DNA of 64,000 nt from Opitutia bacterium (lineage in GTDB: Bacteria > Verrucomicrobiota > Verrucomicrobiia > Opitutales > Opitutaceae), in the NCBI GenBank assembly GCA_016217595.1, contig JACRHS010000006.1:1-64000 (forward strand), in the 5' to 3' direction. Below are positions 8,615 through 18,057 of the stretch, piece after piece; positions within the stretch are counted from its first letter, which is position 1, and the number at the start of each line of letters is the position of its first letter. Made by a program: the position numbers and the translations under genes. Under the pieces are notes generated by a model that ran no database searches, was not told the origin of the DNA, and saw nothing but the letters and a program-made list of their open reading frames with translations.

Positions 8615-11600
8615 ATGCTGTTGCGCCTTCGTTTCCGCTTCGCCGCCGAGCCCCCCGCGCTGGCGGCATGTCGTCTTCTCCGGATTCTGGTGCCGGTGCT
8701 TCTCCTCTCCGCCCTGGCCGCGCCTGCCGTCGCCGACGAGTTCGACCTCCTCCGCCAGCGCTGGGTCGCCCAGCTCACCGGTGGCACCGCCTACAATCCC
8801 GCCGACCCCGACATCGCTGCCGAGGTTTCCGGCAACACCAGTTCCGCCAACTCCTACTGGTCTTCGCTCAACAAGGCTGCCAGCCGCACCTCCCTCTGGA
8901 GCGACGCCGCCAGCACCACCGTCTCGGCCGACATCAACTCCAATTACAGCCGCCTCCGCGCGATGGCGCTCGCCTACGCCACCACCGGCTCCTCCCTCAA
9001 AGGCAACGCCAGCCTGCGCGCCGACCTCCTCGCCGCGCTCGATTGGATGTACGCCAACCGCTACAACGAAAACGTCCGCATCTACGATAATTGGTGGCAT
9101 TTCGAGATCGGTTCGCCGATGGCCCTCAACGACATCGTCGCGCTCCTCTACGACGACCTGAGCGCCGACCAGCTCGCCCGGCAGTTGCGCGCCGTCGAGA
9201 AATTCACGCCCTCCCCCACCACGCCCGCCAGCGGCGGCTCCACCGGCACGTTCACCGGTGCCAACCGCATGTGGAAAATTCAGGTCGTCGCCATCCGCGG
9301 CCTTCTCGCCAAAGACGCCGCCAAACTCCGCGCCGCCCGCGATGCCTTCAGCGAGCTGTTCCTCTATGTGACGAGCGGCGACGGGTTCTACGTCGACGGC
9401 TCTTTCGTCCAACACAACAAGCATCCCTACACCGGCGGCTACGGCGCTTCTCTGCTTTCGACCATCTCGCAAGTGCTGACGCTGATCAACGGCCCCCTGC
9501 CCGGCAGCCCCGATGGCTCCACGTGGCGCGTCACCGATCCCAATCTCGCCCACGTCTTCCGGTGGATCTACGACGCCTACGAACCGCTCGTCTACCGCGG
9601 CGGCATGATGGTGATGACACAGGGCCGCGAAGCCTCCCGCAGCGGCAGCACCGAGCACGGCACCGGCCACGGGATCATGCACAGCATCCTGCGCCTCGTG
9701 CAATTCGCCCCGTCCGCCGACCGCGCCCGGATGCGCGCGATGGTCAAGGCTTGGGCGCTCGCCGACACCTCGCGCAATTTCGCCCACGAAGCGCCGATGT
9801 CGCTCATTCCCGAAGCGCAGCAGCTCCTCGCCAACCCCTCCGAGCTCCCGCGCGAGGAACTGCTCGGCTGCACCGTCTTCGCCAGCATGGACCGCGTCGT
9901 CCACCTCGGTCTCGGTTTCGGCCTCGGGCTGAGCATGTCCTCCACCCGCATCTACACCTACGAGAGCATCAACGGCGAGAATCTCAAAGGCTGGTACACC
10001 AGCGACGGCATGACGTACCTCTACAACGCCGACCTCACCCAGTTCACCGACAGCTTCTGGCCCACGGTCAACCCGCGCCGCCTGCCGGGCACCACCGTCG
10101 ACGCCACGCAGACACGCGCCAACGCCTCCGGCCAGAGCACCACTCCAACGTACAACTGGGTCGGCGGCGCCTCGCTCGGGCGTTACGGCGCGGCGGGCAT
10201 GCAACTCGACGGCTGGAGCAACACGCTCACCGCCAAAAAATCCTGGTTCTTCTGCGACGACGAAATCGTCTGCCTCGGCGCCGGCATCGCGAGCACCGAC
10301 CACCGCACCATCGAGACCACGGTGGAGAACCGTCTGCTCAACGCCACCGGCAGCAACGCCTTTACCGTCGATGGCGCGCCGCAACTCGCCGCGCTCGGTA
10401 CGTCGGCCAGTTTTGCCGACATCCATTGGGCGCACCTGACCGGCCGCGTCGCCAACGCCGACATCGGCTACTATTTTCCCGACGCGCCCAGCATCCGCGG
10501 CCTGCGCGAATCGCGCACCGGCGCCTGGTCCGACATCAACGCCGGCGGCTCCGCCACCGCGCTCACGCGCCACTATCTCACGCTCTGGTTCGACCACGGC
10601 GCCGACCCTGCGGGCGCAACCTACGCCTACGCGCTGTTGCCCGGCCGCTCGGCCGCGCAAATGGCCGCCTACGCCGTCCGGCCGCAGTTCGCGATCCTCG
10701 CCAACACGCCCGCCGTGCAAGCCGTCCGCGAGACCACCCTCGGTCTCACCGCCGCCAATTTCTGGGACGACGCCCGCGCCTCCGCCGGCGACATCACCGT
10801 CGACCGCAAAGCCTGCGTGCTCCTGCAGCAATCCGGCGACACGCTCGACTTGGCCGTGAGCGATCCCACGCAGGCCAACACCGGCGCCATCGTCGTCGAA
10901 CTCGCTCTGAGCGCCCACGCCATCGCGAGCGTCGATACGGGCATTGCCGTGGCCCAGCTCACGCCCACGATTCGCCTCGCCGTCTCCGTCGGCAACGCGC
11001 GCGGCCGCACGTTTCGCGCGCGCTTCACGACCGGCGCAAGCCGGCCCGCCGCCACACTGAGCAATCTCTCCACCCGCGCCCACCTGCCCTCGCGCGACGA
11101 TGTGGCGATCGCCGGCTTCGTCATCGCCGGCAACGGCAGCAAGCGGCTGCTCCTCCGCGCCGTCGGGCCAACGCTGTCCGGCTTCGGCGTCGAGGGCGCG
11201 CTCGTCAACCCGCACCTCGCCCTCGTCAACGCCGCCAACGTCATCCTCGCCGAAAACGACAACTGGAGCGATGCGCCCAACGCCCCCGCCCTCGCCACCA
11301 CCGCCGCCGCGGTCGGCGCTTTCGCGTTGCCCGCGGCCAGCCGCGATGCCGCGCTGCTCGTCGAGCTCGCGCCGGGCGCTTACTCGGCCGTCGTCCGCAC
11401 CGCCGACACGACCGGCAGCGGCATCGTACTCATCGAGGCTTACGACGCCGATCCCGCCGCCGAGGCGCGGCTCATCAATCTCTCCTCGCGCGTCTATTCC
11501 GGCCCGGGCGCGCAAACAGCCATTGTCGGCTTCACGCTGGTCGGCGAAGCGCCCCGCCAGCTTCTGCTCCGCGCCGCCGGTCCGGCCCTCGCGCCCTGGG

Positions 11601-11854
11601 GCGTCGCCGGGGTGGTCCCCGATCCGCAGCTCCGCCTCGTCGACGTCGACGCCGCCCCGCTGGCGCAAAACGACAACTGGCCGGCCTCGCCCTTCGCCGC
11701 GGACATCGCTGCACTCGGCACGCGCCTCGGCGCCTTCGCTTTTGCGTCCGACAGCCGCGACGCCGCGTTGCTGCACCTATTGGGCGCCGGCTCCTACAGC
11801 GCCCTCGTAACCGGCACCGGCAACACCCTCGTCGAAATTTACGCCGCGCCGTAA
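8615..11854 (+). CDS. Secreted polysaccharide lyase family 8 enzyme with two C-terminal repeats
   Basis: 1079 residues with an N-terminal signal segment ending near AAPAVADE (about 40). The body matches PL8 (hyaluronate, chondroitin AC or xanthan lyases): NWWHFEIGSP (about 159-168, catalytic Asn), FVQHNKHPYTGGYG (about 264-277, catalytic His and Tyr) and GREASRSGS (Arg). It should cleave uronic-acid-containing chains by beta-elimination outside the cytoplasm. Two copies of a beta-rich module follow (about 820-945 and 953-1079), each with RLLLRAVGPTL or QLLLRAAGPAL and a NDNW motif. Such tails are frequent on secreted proteins of Opitutaceae-like bacteria. The divergent sensor kinase supports carbohydrate-responsive expression. 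Confidence 0.88.
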   Translation: MLLRLRFRFAAEPPALAACRLLRILVPVLLLSALAAPAVADEFDLLRQRWVAQLTGGTAYNPADPDIAAEVSGNTSSANSYWSSLNKAASRTSLWSDAASTTVSADINSNYSRLRAMALAYATTGSSLKGNASLRADLLAALDWMYANRYNENVRIYDNWWHFEIGSPMALNDIVALLYDDLSADQLARQLRAVEKFTPSPTTPASGGSTGTFTGANRMWKIQVVAIRGLLAKDAAKLRAARDAFSELFLYVTSGDGFYVDGSFVQHNKHPYTGGYGASLLSTISQVLTLINGPLPGSPDGSTWRVTDPNLAHVFRWIYDAYEPLVYRGGMMVMTQGREASRSGSTEHGTGHGIMHSILRLVQFAPSADRARMRAMVKAWALADTSRNFAHEAPMSLIPEAQQLLANPSELPREELLGCTVFASMDRVVHLGLGFGLGLSMSSTRIYTYESINGENLKGWYTSDGMTYLYNADLTQFTDSFWPTVNPRRLPGTTVDATQTRANASGQSTTPTYNWVGGASLGRYGAAGMQLDGWSNTLTAKKSWFFCDDEIVCLGAGIASTDHRTIETTVENRLLNATGSNAFTVDGAPQLAALGTSASFADIHWAHLTGRVANADIGYYFPDAPSIRGLRESRTGAWSDINAGGSATALTRHYLTLWFDHGADPAGATYAYALLPGRSAAQMAAYAVRPQFAILANTPAVQAVRETTLGLTAANFWDDARASAGDITVDRKACVLLQQSGDTLDLAVSDPTQANTGAIVVELALSAHAIASVDTGIAVAQLTPTIRLAVSVGNARGRTFRARFTTGASRPAATLSNLSTRAHLPSRDDVAIAGFVIAGNGSKRLLLRAVGPTLSGFGVEGALVNPHLALVNAANVILAENDNWSDAPNAPALATTAAAVGAFALPAASRDAALLVELAPGAYSAVVRTADTTGSGIVLIEAYDADPAAEARLINLSSRVYSGPGAQTAIVGFTLVGEAPRQLLLRAAGPALAPWGVAGVVPDPQLRLVDVDAAPLAQNDNWPASPFAADIAALGTRLGAFAFASDSRDAALLHLLGAGSYSALVTGTGNTLVEIYAAP

Positions 11855-12070
11855 AAAGCCGCGCCGCTCGAAAGCAAACGCGCGCGATCCTGTTACGCAG
11901 TGCCGGCTTAACCATGCGCGGGCGCAAGGTGCGACACGCCGCAAGACTGGCGTCGTCGCGCGCCCACATGACTTTTGGTCGCAAACGCATATCTTGAGGC
12001 CGGGTGCAGGGTCGCTGGGTCGACACGAATCCCGTCGAATTTTTCTCCAACCATCCGCACCGCCCAAGCC

Positions 12071-12502
12071 ATGAGCACTCTCAGCACTTCACGCGAAATT
12101 CCGGCAACCATCGCGCAGATCTTCGCCGCCATCAGCCAGCCCGAACGCTTGGCGCGCTGGTGGGGGCCGGCCGGTTTCACCAACACGTTTCAGTGCTGCG
12201 AATTCACACCGGGCGGGCGCTGGTCGCATGTGATGCACGGGCCCGACGGCGCGAACTATCAAAACGAGAGCGTCTTCGCGGAGATCGATGCGCCGCGCAA
12301 AGTGGTCGTGCAGCATCTCTCGGAACCGAGATTTCGCCTGACGATCTCGCTGGCCGAAGCGACGGGCGGCACCGTCGTGTCGTGGGTGCAGGCGTTCGAA
12401 AACGCCGAGGTGGCGCGCCGCCTGCAGGCCATCTGCGTCCCTGGCAACGAACAGAACCTCGACCGCCTGACAGCCGAGGTGCTGCGCGTCGCCAACCGTT
12501 GA
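12071..12502 (+). CDS. SRPBCC/AHSA1-family protein
   Basis: 143 residues from the ATG at 12071. It begins TSREIPATIAQIFAAISQPERLARWWGPAGFTNTF in pieces typical of the activator-of-Hsp90-ATPase-1-like START fold: a first strand, then the RLARWWGP motif after the first helix. FTPGGRWSHVMHGPDG and the later EATGGTVVSWVQAFEN also fit. These proteins bind hydrophobic ligands; individual functions are rarely known. A second member of the same superfamily follows 55 bases downstream, so the two probably form one transcript. Confidence 0.82.
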   Translation: MSTLSTSREIPATIAQIFAAISQPERLARWWGPAGFTNTFQCCEFTPGGRWSHVMHGPDGANYQNESVFAEIDAPRKVVVQHLSEPRFRLTISLAEATGGTVVSWVQAFENAEVARRLQAICVPGNEQNLDRLTAEVLRVANR

Positions 12503-12557
12503 CTCCGCGTCGCGCGCAGAAGCAGTTGCCGCCCGCGTCGCGCGCCAAATTTTCCAC

Positions 12558-13037
12558 ATGAAAAAAGCCACCAAACGGAAATCCACGCGCATTCCCTCTT
12601 ATACGATTCGGCTGCACCGCGTCCTGCGGACCAAGCCGGAAAACGTTTACCGCGCCTTTCTCGATGCCAACGCCCTGGCGAAGTGGCTACCGCCCGATGG
12701 GTTCACCGCTGCGATCAAACGCCTGGATGCGAAGGTGGGCGGCAGTTTCGAAATGGCCTTCATCCATTTCGCCTCCGGGAAAAGCCATTCGTTCGGCGGC
12801 GAGTACCTCGAACTGGTCCCGCACGAACGCATCCGCTACACGGATCGCTTCGCCGATCCGAACCTGCCCGGAGTGATGCAAACGACGGTCGTGTTGAAAC
12901 CCGTTTCCTGCGGCACAGAGCTGAGCATCACCCAGGAAGGCGTGCCCGGCATCATCCCCGCAGAAATGTGTTATCTGGGCTGGCAGGAGTCGCTCACTTT
13001 GCTCGCCCGGCTCGTCGAAGCCAACGTCCCGGCGTGA
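12558..13037 (+). CDS. SRPBCC/AHSA1-family protein
   Basis: 159 residues. KPENVYRAFLDANALAKWLPPDGF is the family's first strand-helix region, followed by KVGGSFEMAFIHFASGKSHSFGGEY and the closing helix GWQESLTLLARLVEA, which lines the ligand pocket in this fold. It is about as long as stand-alone members and differs clearly from its upstream neighbour, so the pair is not a recent duplication. Its ligand cannot be read from the sequence. Confidence 0.82.
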   Translation: MKKATKRKSTRIPSYTIRLHRVLRTKPENVYRAFLDANALAKWLPPDGFTAAIKRLDAKVGGSFEMAFIHFASGKSHSFGGEYLELVPHERIRYTDRFADPNLPGVMQTTVVLKPVSCGTELSITQEGVPGIIPAEMCYLGWQESLTLLARLVEANVPA

Positions 13038-13085
13038 GCCGGCCCAGACGCTGAAGCTCGTTGGCGACTACGCGACCGCAGCCCC

Positions 13086-13448
13086 TCAACGCCGCCCGCG
13101 GCGCGGTTTCCACTCGGCGGTGATCACCGACGAGAAGCCGCCGCGAGCTTTCCAGTGGGCCTCGATTTGCAGCCGGCGCGGCCGCAGGCAGGCGCCGAGG
13201 TCGTCGCAAATCTTGTTGGTCGCCGCCTCGAAGAAGATGCCTTCGTTGCGGTAGGCGTGGAAATACAGCTTCAGCGACTTCAACTCGACGCAGGTCTTGT
13301 CCGCCACATAGCGCACTGTGATCTCGGCAAAATCCGGGTGGCCGGTCATCGGGCACACCGAGGTGAACTCGTGGTGCGTGTGTTCGATCACATAGTCGCG
13401 CGCCGGTTGCGGATTGGGAAACGTCTGGAGAATTTTCGGATCGGCCAT
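13086..13448 (-). CDS. queF: NADPH-dependent 7-cyano-7-deazaguanine reductase
   Basis: 120 residues, the length of the short unimodular QueF type. The enzyme reduces preQ0 to preQ1 in queuosine tRNA modification. The catalytic cysteine sits in TSVCPMTGHPDFAEI (Cys about 32) with the following Asp, and the family signature E-x-KSLK-x-Y-x2-YRNEGIFFE is complete. It lies 62 bases downstream of RNase Y on the same strand. No other queuosine genes are nearby. Confidence 0.95.
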   Translation of the reverse strand: MADPKILQTFPNPQPARDYVIEHTHHEFTSVCPMTGHPDFAEITVRYVADKTCVELKSLKLYFHAYRNEGIFFEAATNKICDDLGACLRPRRLQIEAHWKARGGFSSVITAEWKPRRGRR

Positions 13449-13510
13449 GGCGAAAGCTCTATGCGTTGGGCTTTCGGCTTAAAGCCTAAAGCGCCGCGGG
13501 CGGGACGCGC

Positions 13511-15130
13511 TTACGTCGCCGTCTCGGAGAAGCGCTGTTCGCGGATCACCGTGATCTTGATCGTGCTCGGGTACTGCAACTCCTCCTCGACGCGCTGCCG
13601 CAGCACCTTGGCCAGATCGCGGGCCTTGTCGTCGCTGACCACGTCGGGTTTGACCACGACGCGGATCTCGCGGCCGGCCTGGATGGCAAACGCCTGCTGC
13701 ACGCCGTCGAGCGAGAGCGCGAGTTTTTCCAACCGCTCCAGCCGTTGGAGGTAGTTGCCCATCGACTCGGCGCGCGCGCCGGGCCGGCAGGCGGAAATCG
13801 TGTCCGCCAAAATCACGATGCCGGCGTACACCGTCTCCGGCTTCACCTCTTCGTGGTGGGCGGCGACCGCGTTGACCACGATCGGCGTCTCGCCGTAGCG
13901 CTTGATAAACTCGGCGCCGATGAGCGCGTGGCTGCCTTCGTATTCGCCGTCCACCGCCTTGCCGATGTCGTGCAACAGGCCGGCGCGTTTGGCGAGGTTG
14001 GCATCGAGCCCGAGTTCGCTCGCCAGCATCGAGGCGAGGGAGCCGACTTCGCGCGAGTGATCGAGCGCGTTCTGCGTGTAGGCGAACCGGTATTTCAGTT
14101 TGCCGAGCAGCTTGATGATCTCGGGGTGCAGGCCGTTGATGTTGAGCGATGCCACCGCCTCTTCGCCGGCCTGCGCCGTGTGCTGGGCGATTTCCTCCTG
14201 CGCGCGTTTGACGAAATCCTCGATGCTCGCCGGATGAATGCGGCCGTCCTGCACCAGCCCTTCGAGCGCGACGCGGGCGATTTCCCGCCGCACCGGATCG
14301 AACGACGAGATCAGCACCATCTGCGGCGATTCGTCGATGAGCAGCGTGACGCCGGTGGCGGCCTCGAAGGATTTGATGTTGCGCCCCTCGCGACCGATGA
14401 TGCGGCCCTTCATCTCCTCGCTCGGCAGATGCACGATGGTCGCGGTGATGTCGTTGTTGGGCTTGCTGGCCAGCCGCTGCATCGCGGTGACGAGAATGCG
14501 CCGCGCCTGATTTTGAATGTCCTGCTCGGAGCGTTCGAGAATCTCGTGCCGCTGGGCGCGCAACTCGTCCTGGCATTCGAGCATCACCTCTTCGCGCAAC
14601 TGGCGGCGGATTTCCTCGGCGTCCATGTGCGCCATGCCTTCGAGCCGCTTGCGCAGCGATCGCGAGAGCGAACGCATGGCGTCGCGCGCCTGCTGGATGG
14701 CGGCGTTTTCGCGGGTGAGCCGCTCCTGGCGTTGCTCCAATTGATAATCGAGCAAGGCGAGCGACTCCTCGTGGGCTCGGATCTCGCGCAGCTTCACATC
14801 GATTTCGATCTCGCGCCGGTCGTACTCACGATTGGCCTCGGCGCGCTTTTCCAGAATTTCCTCCTCTGCCTTCTGCTTCAACTCCTGCGCGGCCACCACC
14901 GCCTCGCGGCGCGCGACTTCGATGAGCTGGGTGGCGTTTTCCTCGGCCACCCGGCGGGTGTGGCGGGTGATCGCCCACACCACGATGAAACCGAGCGCTC
15001 CGCCGACGAGCAACGCCACCGTCAGCGACCAGTCGATCAACGGGCCGCTTTCGGCGAACAGTAAGGCGAAGTCGGCTGCGCTTACGCTCGTCAAGGGCGT
15101 GCACCGTAGCTCGCTGTATCCAAAGCTCAA
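13511..15130 (-). CDS. rny: Ribonuclease Y
   Basis: About 539 residues with the standard RNase Y order: N-terminal membrane helix (about 33-55), a long charged coiled coil (about 60-200), a KH domain with GRIIGREGRNIKSFE (about 240) and an HD phosphohydrolase domain with GLLHDIGKA (about 385) and HHEE. It is a membrane-anchored endoribonuclease that starts mRNA decay. No ATG lies near the 5' end; a TTG at 15130 is the longest start, and TTG codons at 15094 or just before the membrane helix are alternatives. The exosortase gene ends only 20 bases upstream. Confidence 0.93.
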   Translation of the reverse strand: MSFGYSELRCTPLTSVSAADFALLFAESGPLIDWSLTVALLVGGALGFIVVWAITRHTRRVAEENATQLIEVARREAVVAAQELKQKAEEEILEKRAEANREYDRREIEIDVKLREIRAHEESLALLDYQLEQRQERLTRENAAIQQARDAMRSLSRSLRKRLEGMAHMDAEEIRRQLREEVMLECQDELRAQRHEILERSEQDIQNQARRILVTAMQRLASKPNNDITATIVHLPSEEMKGRIIGREGRNIKSFEAATGVTLLIDESPQMVLISSFDPVRREIARVALEGLVQDGRIHPASIEDFVKRAQEEIAQHTAQAGEEAVASLNINGLHPEIIKLLGKLKYRFAYTQNALDHSREVGSLASMLASELGLDANLAKRAGLLHDIGKAVDGEYEGSHALIGAEFIKRYGETPIVVNAVAAHHEEVKPETVYAGIVILADTISACRPGARAESMGNYLQRLERLEKLALSLDGVQQAFAIQAGREIRVVVKPDVVSDDKARDLAKVLRQRVEEELQYPSTIKITVIREQRFSETAT

Positions 15131-15150
15131 GTCTTTATACGCCGTCGCCC

Positions 15151-16839
15151 TTACCGCTTCTCCGTAGGCACTTGCAACGTCGGGAGCGTCTCATTTAACA
15201 CCGCTTGCATTCGCGCCAACCCCGCCGGCGCACCATCCAGCGCATCGGTTTGCATCAGTATATAGGCCCAACGCTCCGCCCGGCCTTGCAACCGCGCCAC
15301 CGCGTCCGCCCACAGCCGCCGCCCCTGCGTGGCGACCACGGTTTCGCTCCCCACAAACCAGTAGGCGACGAGCTCCGGCACTGCGTTTCGCCGCCCACCC
15401 GCCCCCGGCACTTCGCGGCGCACCTGCAACACTGTCGCCGGAAAATCACCCGCCGTCGCGCCGCCTCCCGGCTGGCGGAAGCGATGCGCCGCCACGCGCT
15501 CGATGGTCCATCCCTGCCCCACCAGACACAGCTCCGGCCGGTGAATCGACGTCCGATCCCGCCCGCTCAACACCACCGACATCAGCACCCGCCGGTCCGG
15601 ACGGTCGAGCGCCACATAAACCTTGCGCGAGTAACCGGTATCCGGCGGCAGGATCTGCCGCTCGATGGCCGACACCTCCGCGCGCCGGCCGATCCAATCG
15701 CGTCCGAGAAACGTCGGCAGCTCCACCGGGTTGACGCCATCGGCCGCCAGCCGCACACCGACACGCGCCGCCACCGGTCGCGTTTCCAGCCAACGCACGC
15801 CGCCCGCGACCACCACCGCCGCAATCACGACCGCGGCCGCGACACGCCCCGCGCCGTACACGGTTTCGCGCGGCATCGCATTCCCCGCCGAGTCCGGCTG
15901 CGCTTCATCGTCCAACGCCGCCGCCGGGCATATGCGCTTGATCGCGGCAATCGTGGCCAGCGTCAGCCCGAGTACGATGGCGAATACCAGAAAACCCGCC
16001 CACTCGTGCACCCACACGCCGGCCTTCTGCCCGAGCCCCTCCGCCGCAAAAATGATCGCAGCGACGCGCACGACATTGCCCACGTAGGTGAACGGCAGAC
16101 TCAGCGCCAGCACCGCCGCACGCGCCCACCACGGCCGCAGCCGCAGGTAGCCGGCCAGCAACGCGAGCGCCATCAGGGCCAGCAGCGAACGCACGCCCGA
16201 GCACGCCGCCACCACATCGTATTGGTAACGCCCGTCGGGCGCGAACAACTGCGTGCCGCTGCGCACCACATCGAGCCCCGTCGCCTGCGCCAGCGCATGG
16301 CTCGCATCGATCACCCACACGCGCAGCCAAAATCCCGCCGTGTCGAGAAAGCTCACCGGCACCGCGAACAACAGAAACGCCAGCGGAAATGCCGCCGCCC
16401 GTCGCCATGGCCGCCCGCCCGCCAGCGTCAGCACGCCCCACGCGAAGAGCAGCAACGCCCCGATGGAAATCCGCGCCTGTTGCACGAAAAACCCGAGCCC
16501 GTGCAACGCCAGCCCGCCGAGCATGGCGGCCAAAGCGAGGCGCGCTTCGCGGCCTGCGTTTCCCGTGTCCGCGCCCAGCGCCTTTCGCGCATCGCCGGCT
16601 CCCATGCCCCGCAGATTCCGCCAAAACAGCCACGCGCTCAGCCCGAGAATCAGCCACCCGTGCTGCGTCTCCGCCTGCGGATCGACCCACTGATAACCCC
16701 ACCAATAAAACAGCGACGCCGTGTCGATATAGCCGCGGCCCGCGTTGCCGAAAAATTGCCACACCACCGCGCCTGCCAGCGCACAGCCCGCCGCCGGCCA
16801 GGCGATTCGAGACTGGGATTTCGCAGGAGAGGGCATCAT
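15151..16839 (-). CDS. Exosortase fused to an EpsI-type C-terminal domain
   Basis: 562 residues from the ATG at 16839 (two adjacent ATGs). The first 300 residues hold about eight membrane helices and the exosortase triad: Cys in AACSGVRSL (about 210), Arg in GNVVRVAA (about 253) and His in WVHEWAGF (about 278). From about 340 on, a soluble EpsI-like domain follows (WIGR-type segment, SIHRPELCLVGQGW with its conserved H-x-PE-x-C). Exosortases process proteins with PEP-CTERM-type tails in exopolysaccharide-producing Gram-negatives. It lies back to back, 45 bases from the polysaccharide cluster, which fits this pairing. No tail-bearing substrate is recognised in this window. Confidence 0.9.
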   Translation of the reverse strand: MMPSPAKSQSRIAWPAAGCALAGAVVWQFFGNAGRGYIDTASLFYWWGYQWVDPQAETQHGWLILGLSAWLFWRNLRGMGAGDARKALGADTGNAGREARLALAAMLGGLALHGLGFFVQQARISIGALLLFAWGVLTLAGGRPWRRAAAFPLAFLLFAVPVSFLDTAGFWLRVWVIDASHALAQATGLDVVRSGTQLFAPDGRYQYDVVAACSGVRSLLALMALALLAGYLRLRPWWARAAVLALSLPFTYVGNVVRVAAIIFAAEGLGQKAGVWVHEWAGFLVFAIVLGLTLATIAAIKRICPAAALDDEAQPDSAGNAMPRETVYGAGRVAAAVVIAAVVVAGGVRWLETRPVAARVGVRLAADGVNPVELPTFLGRDWIGRRAEVSAIERQILPPDTGYSRKVYVALDRPDRRVLMSVVLSGRDRTSIHRPELCLVGQGWTIERVAAHRFRQPGGGATAGDFPATVLQVRREVPGAGGRRNAVPELVAYWFVGSETVVATQGRRLWADAVARLQGRAERWAYILMQTDALDGAPAGLARMQAVLNETLPTLQVPTEKR

Positions 16840-16884
16840 GCTGCGCCCACTCTTTCCCGCTCTGCGCCACTTTCCAAGTCCGAG

Positions 16885-18057
16885 ATGAAGCTGCTTGTCC
16901 TCGCCCAAACTCCCCCGCCCCTCCACGGGCAGAGTCTCATGGTGCAGGCGCTCCTCGACGGTCTGCCCGCGCGCCAGATCGCCGTAGCCCACGTGCCGCT
17001 CGCCCTCTCGCGCGACGCCGCCGACATCGGCCGCTGGCGTCCGGGCAAGGCGCTCGCCACCCTCCGCGCCGGGCTTCACGCCCGCCGTGTCGCCCGCCAG
17101 GAAAACTACGACGCGCTCTATTATATACCGGCGCCCGGCAAACGCGGCGCACTCTGGCGCGATCTGCTCGTCCTCAGTCTGGCGCGCCCCGCCTGCCCGC
17201 GGCTCGTGTTGCATTGGCACGCCTCGGGACTCGGCGCGTGGCTGGATAACCACGCCGCCGCCCCCGAGCGCCGCCTCGCGCTAAGCCGTCTCGGCCGCGC
17301 CGACCTCGCGATTGTCCTCGGCGAAGCCCTGCGTGACGACGCCGCGCGCTTCGCCCCGCGCCAGCTCGCCGTGGTGCCCAACGGCATCGCCGACCCGTGT
17401 CCGGATTTCGTGCGCGCCCCCGCGACAGCCGGCCAACCGCTGCGCGCGCTTTTTCTCGGATTGTGCAGCGCGGAGAAAGGCCTGTTCGCCGCCGCCGAAG
17501 CCATGCTGCTCGCCAACCGGCGCGCCGGCGCCTCGCCCGCCGCTCCAGCCTTCGCACTCACCGCCGCCGGCGCTTTCGCGAGCGCGGCCGAGTCACGCCG
17601 CTTCCGCGAACTCGCCGCCCTCACGCCGAAAGTCCTGCGCCACGTCGGTGTCGTCAGCGGCGCGACCAAGCACACACTGCTGGCGGAGAGCGACTGCCTG
17701 TGTTTTCCCACCGCGTACCCGCACGAAGCGCAACCGCTGGTGGTGCTCGAAGCGCTCGCGTACGACCTGCCGGTGATCGCGACGCGTTGGCGCGCGATAC
17801 CCGAAAGCCTGCCCGCCGATTACCCGCACCTCGTCGCCACCCCGTCGCCCGAAGCCATCGCCGACCGCCTGCTCGCGCTCGCGTCATCACCGTCGGTGCC
17901 CGGAACCCTGCGTAGCCATTTCCTCACCCACCACACCGCCGACCGCTGGCTGGACAACCTCGCCGCGGCGTTGGCCCAGCTTGCCCACACCCAGTCTGGA
18001 CGCCCGGCGGGCGAACCGGCACAGTCCGGCACTCATGGCATCCCGGCTTCTCGTTAA
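16885..18057 (+). CDS. Glycosyltransferase (GT4/GT-B type)
   Basis: 390 residues from the ATG at 16885. It starts with the GT-B N-terminal signature MKLLVLAQTPPPLHGQS. The second half has VVPNGIADPC, LFLGLCSAEKGL, a Rossmann-like sugar-nucleotide site and the E-x7-E region HEAQPLVVLEALAYDLPVIAT, placing it in the GT4 family of retaining transferases. It is the first gene of the plus-strand polysaccharide cluster, and its 3' end overlaps the next gene by 23 bases. Acceptor and donor sugars are unknown. Confidence 0.85.
   Translation: MKLLVLAQTPPPLHGQSLMVQALLDGLPARQIAVAHVPLALSRDAADIGRWRPGKALATLRAGLHARRVARQENYDALYYIPAPGKRGALWRDLLVLSLARPACPRLVLHWHASGLGAWLDNHAAAPERRLALSRLGRADLAIVLGEALRDDAARFAPRQLAVVPNGIADPCPDFVRAPATAGQPLRALFLGLCSAEKGLFAAAEAMLLANRRAGASPAAPAFALTAAGAFASAAESRRFRELAALTPKVLRHVGVVSGATKHTLLAESDCLCFPTAYPHEAQPLVVLEALAYDLPVIATRWRAIPESLPADYPHLVATPSPEAIADRLLALASSPSVPGTLRSHFLTHHTADRWLDNLAAALAQLAHTQSGRPAGEPAQSGTHGIPASR

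Noticed and set aside
8546..11776. 1076-codon frame antisense to the PL8 lyase
   Set aside because: Its Gly/Val/Arg-rich translation has no domain, and the sense frame has signal peptide, catalytic motifs and repeats.
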